Shown: positions 58,497 through 64,000 of the stretch, piece by piece | Position numbering within the stretch: position 1 is the stretch's first letter | How the letters are laid out: each line of letters starts with the position of its first letter | NCBI GenBank assembly: GCA_022036555.1 | Contig: CM039137.1 | Span: 21,433,234-21,497,233 of the forward strand | DNA from: Microstegium vimineum | Lineage: Eukaryota > Streptophyta > Magnoliopsida > Poales > Poaceae | Length of the DNA stretch: 64,000 nucleotides | Direction of reading: 5' to 3' | Made by a program: the position numbers and the translations under genes | Notes under the pieces: generated by a model | Databases searched by the model: none | Told to the model about the DNA's origin: nothing | What the model saw: only the letters and a program-made list of their open reading frames with translations

Positions 58497-59596
58497 TAAG
58501 TTTCCTGTGTAGTGTTTCTCCTTTTCACAGCCCTTCTTACATATTTTACCCCTGAATTGTAAGACCACACGATCTATATAAGGTCATATTTACATATGTT
58601 CTACATCTTGTGCCTTTTGTGGTAGCTATGCTGAGTCACAGTGGGGGTCTTTTCCAACTTCCTAGACCACAAACTCCACTAATGGTGTGATGGATGTTTG
58701 TCGCAAGCTGACCTGTATCTTGAAAATTTTGGTGCCAAGGCACATTGTTGCAATGCACCAAGTCATCAACTCATAAACAACGTCATCATCGCCGGGAAAA
58801 AGGTGGTTCAGGTCTTACTAGGAGCAAACTTCTCCTTCGCAAAAATATCCTTTTGAGATGGAGGCCAATAAAGTGTTTTATGTTTAATTGTGGGGCACAG
58901 GCATGCAACCAAACTGTTCTGTTTCCTTTTTTATATTCCTTAAGGACATTGTTAACTGAATCTTCCTTACTAGTGTTTATATTCCTTAGATGCCCTGAAT
59001 CTTGAAAATATCAAATAGTGGTGCCCGATAGATGCGAAATTGTTGCAATGCATCAAGACAGCGACATATCGCTGGGGGCATGCTATATGGTTCAAGTCTT
59101 ACTAGAAGCAACTTTCTTCGCCAAAAATAAAAAGAAAACCACTTTTGACATGGAGGGCAGTGAAGGGGTTTAGGTTTAATTGCTAGCAGACTCTTCAATT
59201 TCCTGCTTTTATGTTTTATATTCCTAGGGACCTAATCACCCACTAGTGTTCTTATAGCCAGTACACTGCTCTACCAATTCACTTTGAACAAGGAGAACAA
59301 TATCCTTAGTTATTAGAGCTACAACAAAGTTTAGGCCTTTTCTTGAAGAAACCCAAAAGGGCTATTCTTATAGTGTTTTGCTCTAAAAAAAAGCTTTCTG
59401 GTGATTTCTGGTGGCTTGCTTTTGCTGAAGCAAAGCAAAGAGCGGCATGAGCCTAAGGTTGGGCTTTATCCAATAAAATTGGCCTGCCATAGGGTATTTA
59501 AGACCTTTTCCTGGTCCCTTAACTCTAGTGAAACAAGTCTTTATCAAAAAACACAAAACGAAGGCATCCCGTAGTGCAGGAGCCGGTAGCACTGGC
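58497..59596 (+). repeat. RPL27 3' flank with a local duplication
   Basis: Two diverged units start at about 58722 and 59000. Both read CTTGAAAAT, then TTGTTGCAATGCA(C/T)CAAG, then TTCA(G/A)GTCTTACTAG(G/A)AGCAA, then TTTTGA(G/C)ATGGAGG. The period is about 280 bp. The first unit may reach the RPL27 3' UTR. No ORF is supported. Confidence 0.7.
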
Positions 59597-61368
59597 TGAA
59601 GGAGAATATAATTGATGGAATATTAGATATATTACATTGGGCCTCATGGACTGATTATATAGGTACATAGGACTAACACCTCATATGGCTAGACAATGTG
59701 GTACTATTCCTATTTACTCTAACATCCCCCCGCAGTCACAGCGGGAGCGCTACAGACGGTGAGACTGGAGAAGAAACTGATAAGCTAACATCGATATCCC
59801 CCGCAGTCATAACAGTCGATGCATCGCGTATGCTGTGGCTGGAGAAGAAGCCGATGAGTCATCATGCAAGGCGGTAGCCCTTTGTGCCGATGTCGAGGTA
59901 GCCGAGCGGGAGAGCGCAACAGCCGTGGTCGGAGAAGTCGTGCTGAAGATTGCCGAGGTCGACGTAGTTGTGATCGGGTTGCCGTGTCGATGGAGCTACA
60001 GGAGTAGGCGCACAAGGGGCGTCATGGTGATGACGGAGACACGTCGAGGCAGTCGTTGTGGAAAGGGGCGATGCCGAAGTCGACGCAGTCAGGGCCGTCG
60101 TAGATGTATACGAAAGGTGACGATGCTATCGAGGCAGACGGGGCGGGAACGGGAGGGTCTATGCCGATGTCGATGCAGCCAAGCCACCTGTGCGCCGATG
60201 CGCTGGCTGGATTTGCCAGACCCAGCAGCGCGTCGGGGACGAAAGCACGCGTCGGTGTTGACAATACCGGGCGTACAAGGGAGAGGGCCCCAACCACAGT
60301 AACGTGACGTGGTTGTGCTGGACGAAGAAGAAGCAATGCGGTAGAGAACACGTCGGTGAGCATGGCTCAGCAACGACGCGAGGAGTGGCCGGCGAGCAGG
60401 GCTCTGCGACAGCGCTAGTAGTGGCAGCTCGATGACAAAGACCCAATCAGTAGGACGAAGACATTATGCAGATGGACGGCGCAACAAAAATTGTGTAGCA
60501 CAGACGTCGATGCACAGGGGACGACGATATAGATGCAACGGCGAAGTGGACACACGGGCGACGATATTGCAGCCCGAGGAGGCGACACAGCAGCAAGCGT
60601 GCAGCCCCGTTGCTCGGAGAAGATGCGTGTACGACTCGGCGCGATGCCGGAGTAGTACGCGCGAGGTTGACGGGCGATGGGCGACTCAATCCCGATCAGT
60701 GATCGGGCAAACCAAAAAGATACAACAGCAGTGTACCTAGCCGATCGAACTGTGCGGGGCGCACGGCGTGTCGTGGACGCGCAGGGTCGAAGACGTCGAC
60801 GCAGATGGGGAAGACGTGGTGGAGATGGGCAGATCCGCCCGATAACAGCGACATGCTGGATCTGACTGCCTCCATGGTAGCCCATGATCGAGGCGTGTTG
60901 CTGGGCCTGGCCGCCACCACGACGGCACGGGACGGGGCGAGATCCATCTGCCTCCATGCAACGAAGATCAAGAAGGTGTTGACGGCGACAACCTGACGAC
61001 GAGTTCGCGAACGTGGCGGCGGCGGCCCGACGACGACTCCGAAGACGTGGCGGCGGCAGCGTCCCGACGACGACTCCGAAGACGTGGCGGCGGCGGCCCG
61101 ACGATGAGTCCGGGGACGTGGCAACAGCGGCGGTCCGATGACGAGTCTGGGGACGTAGCCAGATCGCCTAAACAGGGGCGCTGCCCCCGGCGGAGATCGA
61201 TCCCTCCCCGGGGGCGCGCGGCGGAAGCGGCGACGGCTAGGGTTAGGATCTAAACCTAGGCAAAAGATGACATGAAAGAGAATATAATTGATGGAATATT
61301 AGATATATTACATTGGGCCTTATGGGTTGATTATATAGCTACATAGGACTAACACCTCATATGGCTAG
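59597..61368 (-). mobile_element. Short-LTR non-autonomous retroelement (TRIM-like)
   Basis: Terminal direct repeats of about 99 bp: 59597-59695 and 61273-61368 (AGAATATAATTGATGG, later ACATAGGACTAACACC). The left copy has TG...CA ends. In minus orientation, the right copy is followed by a degenerate primer-site-like TGTCATCTTTTGCCTAGG. Between them is 1.58 kb of very GC-rich sequence without pol motifs. The right repeat lacks its last bases and abuts TGTAACG. It is an element remnant with short LTRs, orientation inferred from the primer-site position. Confidence 0.6.
61000..61160. repeat. GC-rich tandem repeat of about 39-42 bp
   Basis: About four units with CGACGACTCCGAAGACGTGG and GCGGCGGC, increasingly diverged to the right. 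Confidence 0.8.
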
Positions 61369-64000
61369 TGTAACGATCTCGATTTTCCTCGCGAAATATA
61401 ACACGATAGTCCCGAAGATCATCCCATCGCATTATCAAATTACAGTCGATAATCATAGTCATACACAAATTCAGAATTTAAAGAGTACATTAAGAAGTCT
61501 AAATCATTTATTACATCGTCACCTGGGTGGAATCACACGAGCACGCAGCAGAAAGAACAGCGAAGGGAAGCGTAGATCTTCAGCATCTCCGGTCTTGAGC
61601 GTAGCACGAAACCCTACTCTTCCGGGTCGACGTCCTCGAACTCGTTCTCCGGCTCATTACCTGAATCCAAAATCTTTCAATACGATTTGTACTGGCCACT
61701 GGCTCCCACCCTATGCTTTGTGTATTGCTTTGTGGAAAGTGGTATGCAAGGGGTAGAAGAAAAGAACCTATATCTGGCTGTAGGTTTTCCTATGCAGGTT
61801 TATTAAGTAATTTAAACAGTAACAATATATAAGTTGTTTCTCAAGTTTTAACACATTTCCCACACATATCCATCCCATCAACACACATCTCACCACACCA
61901 TCTCACACTCTCTAGGCGACAAGACGACTCTCTCTCGTCATTGCCTCAGCGGCTCACAGCCGGACCTACAAAACCCAGGGGGGAGAAGAAAGGTCTCACT
62001 ACTCAAGAGAAGCGTAGGTCAAGGGAATGTCCATAACCGGGGACACGGCTATACGTATAGATCGATCAACTCTGCAGAGTGTGTACACCTGTACCCACAA
62101 GATCGACATCATCGACGTAGCGCTATGCCTAGGCTGATAACGGGCTATCGCTCGATCCGGTTCGACACCATCCTGCCACTCAGCCCTGGGGCTCCCCGGC
62201 GCACCGGCAAACTGAGACTAGGAGACGCAACACCTGGCCAGCGTGGTACTGCGCATCTAGGATGGTGGGGTCCCCACGACGGCACCACCCACCCTTATCA
62301 CCTAACAACCTGGCAGTAATGGTATCGCCCAAACCGGTCGACATCCGCACCCCGCCCATTCAGGGATAAGTGGTGTGCACGAAGGTTCCGGTCCACTCGA
62401 ATATCAGGTCCTAGGTGGGATCAGATAGGTCATCTTCCACAAGTGGGGTACTCCCCCATGCCATCGCAGCACCTCTATCCCGGGGCTCGCCCTGAGATCT
62501 CCTCCATCACGCATGTACCCGCCACAAGTCCCTCTCGTGGGGATGCCCAGGTCGCACCCCCGGCAAGACTCGTCCCCTAGACTCGTCGTAGAACCTGTCC
62601 GATCGACTCGACCCTCACCACACACCCAAGACACACGCCAAGATCTCCCCAGTTATACCATCACATTTTAGTGGCACACCGTGCCTAATCCACGCACAAA
62701 CAAGTCCTCTAGTCATCATCATGATAAAAGTATGAATAGAGCATGTGACATGGTATATATATGAGCGGTGTCTATCCTATAAGCGGGTGTGTAGGAGATA
62801 GGTTGCGACAAGGTAATGGCTTGCAAACAATCTACCATGCAACCTATTTAGAGCAAATTGCATAAAGTAAAGCGCTAGCATTCTACTCAGAAACATGATA
62901 TGTCTATTGGGTTCTACGATGGTGGGTGGGACGTGGCACCTGTCCAGTCGTCGTCGGCGTCCTCTGTGTAGTCTGGGTCCTCCTCCTCAGCTGTCGGCTC
63001 CTCCGGGTCTAAACCGATACGAGATCCGCAACTTAGACAAAGCTAGAGATTTACACAAAGATGCAAATAGAGAACGAAAAGACCCGAATGCACTCATTCA
63101 CAAGCCTATGACCTAGGGTTTGATTTTAGAAGAATTTGGACACCAAGTTTGTATTTTTCCGAAATCATATGCATTTTCTAGGAATTTCTAAGCCTTATTT
63201 CCAAGTCAAAGAAAAAGAAAAAGGGGAAACAGGAGGTTTTGGGTCGGCTGTGGCTTTTCGGCTCGGGTGGCTCAGTGTGGGCTGGCTGGATGGTTCCTAC
63301 TCCGGTTTGGTCAGCGCGGGGTTGAGGCCCGCTGGCGCTCGGACCAATCCCCTCCTCCACTCTCCCCCTCCTCCTTCCTCCTCCTATGGGCCGGGTGGTA
63401 CCGAGGCCCACTTCCCTCTCCCTTCGGCTGGTGTGCTGGAACACTAGGGGCGGGTTCGCGGTGGACTGAGTCCACGGGTCCACCCCCTTCTCTCCCTTGG
63501 TCCACGGTGCGCCGCACGAGTGCGCACGGCGGCCACGGCTCTGCTCTGCTCCGGCTCGGTCGCGCCGAGCACGCGCGGGCGCGGAGTTCCTCGCCCCCGC
63601 TTCAATCTTCGCGGCACCCTCCTCCTCGTGCTGCAGACGCTGGGCTCGCGCGACGGCGGCGGTCTCTGCGGGCTCAGCTGCGGCTGCGGGACAGCGCTGA
63701 GGCGACGGTGAGTGAGTCGCCTGGGCCTCTGCGGTCGGCGTGGTGCGGAGCGCGCGCGACGTAGCGAGGTGCGCGGACAGTGCGGAGGGGGTTAGGCGTG
63801 GCATGGCAGAGCAGAACGCGTGCGGCGCGGCGATGTGCGGCTCGGCCCGCCGTGTCAGCGCAGCGAGGGAGGCGGGGCTCCGGTGGTCAGGGCGGTGGGA
63901 GTCCCTACGGTTGCTTCCAGCTACGCAGCTGTGTGTGCACGGTGGTGGCGAGCCTCGACGGCCCCTTCCCGGTGTACGGGGCGGCCGGAGTGCGGTGGGA
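61369..64000 (-). mobile_element. Putative LTR of a retrotransposon in reverse orientation, runs off window
   Basis: Begins TGTAACGATCTCGATTTTCC, the reverse complement of a ...GATCGTTACA LTR end as seen in several grass Gypsy elements. Following sequence has GTGTACACCTGTACCCACAA and other non-coding blocks. The last 800 bp are GC-rich with long spurious ORFs. No gag or pol motif was found. A single long LTR (over 2.6 kb) is my best reading, but no right end or duplication is visible. Confidence 0.35.

Noticed and set aside
59835..60957. Several overlapping ORFs on both strands, up to 180 residues
   Set aside because: High GC content keeps all frames open; no domain and no consistent codon pattern.
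63178..63804. ORFs of 165-208 residues at the window end
   Set aside because: Same GC effect, in both strands, inside probable LTR sequence.
61369..64000. Solo LTR with GCTAG duplication
   Set aside because: GCTAG occurs again near 62867 and 63041, but neither copy follows a plausible LTR end.

Overview
The window reads as nuclear DNA of a grass (Poaceae), most likely a panicoid-type genome rich in transposons. The basis is GC-rich first exons and promoters, Stowaway and Tourist MITEs, three SIRE/Maximus-lineage Copia retrotransposons, and plant housekeeping genes whose exon structures can be followed codon by codon. All product names come from reading motifs; no database search was possible.

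Host genes, left to right: the 3' part of a DnaJ-type DUF3444 protein gene (3-1307, +); a complete nine-exon NOP58 gene for the box C/D snoRNP core protein (2456-5916, +); a two-exon F-box gene matching LEAF CURLING RESPONSIVENESS/FBX6 (44345-47431, -), with a full-length 20-nt miR394 complementary site but two apparent single-base insertions in the CDS; and a complete three-exon gene for plastid ribosomal protein bL27 (56742-58496, +). NOP58 and RPL27 have promoters rich in site II (TGGGCY) elements, NOP58 also a telo-box, as usual for ribosome-biogenesis genes.

Between NOP58 and LCR lie about 37 kb of transposons in nested order. A Mutator-like element (6151-30818) is bounded by a perfect 9-bp duplication, TATTTATAA. 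Its own body is only about 2.5 kb and carries a decayed minus-strand transposase whose catalytic core is gone, with a 54-bp tandem array in its place. A solo LTR (element C, 7143-29337, duplication ACTGA) sits in it. A reverse-oriented SIRE-type element (B, 7721 to about 27752) sits in C, and another SIRE-type element (A, 8418-19957) has replaced part of the left LTR of B. Outside the MULE, a fourth SIRE-type element (D, 31040-43630) lies against the 3' flank of LCR, with its 3' LTR cut short. A and D both carry a third, envelope-position ORF; in both, a GC-rich palindromic motif cluster typical of that element's LTR recurs upstream of this ORF.

The interval 47.4-56.5 kb is mainly non-coding, with two Stowaway-type MITEs, one Tourist-type MITE and a hAT-like GC-rich repeat. 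Downstream of RPL27 are a local duplication, a short-LTR non-autonomous element (59597-61368), and then sequence resembling a long retrotransposon LTR that runs off the window end.
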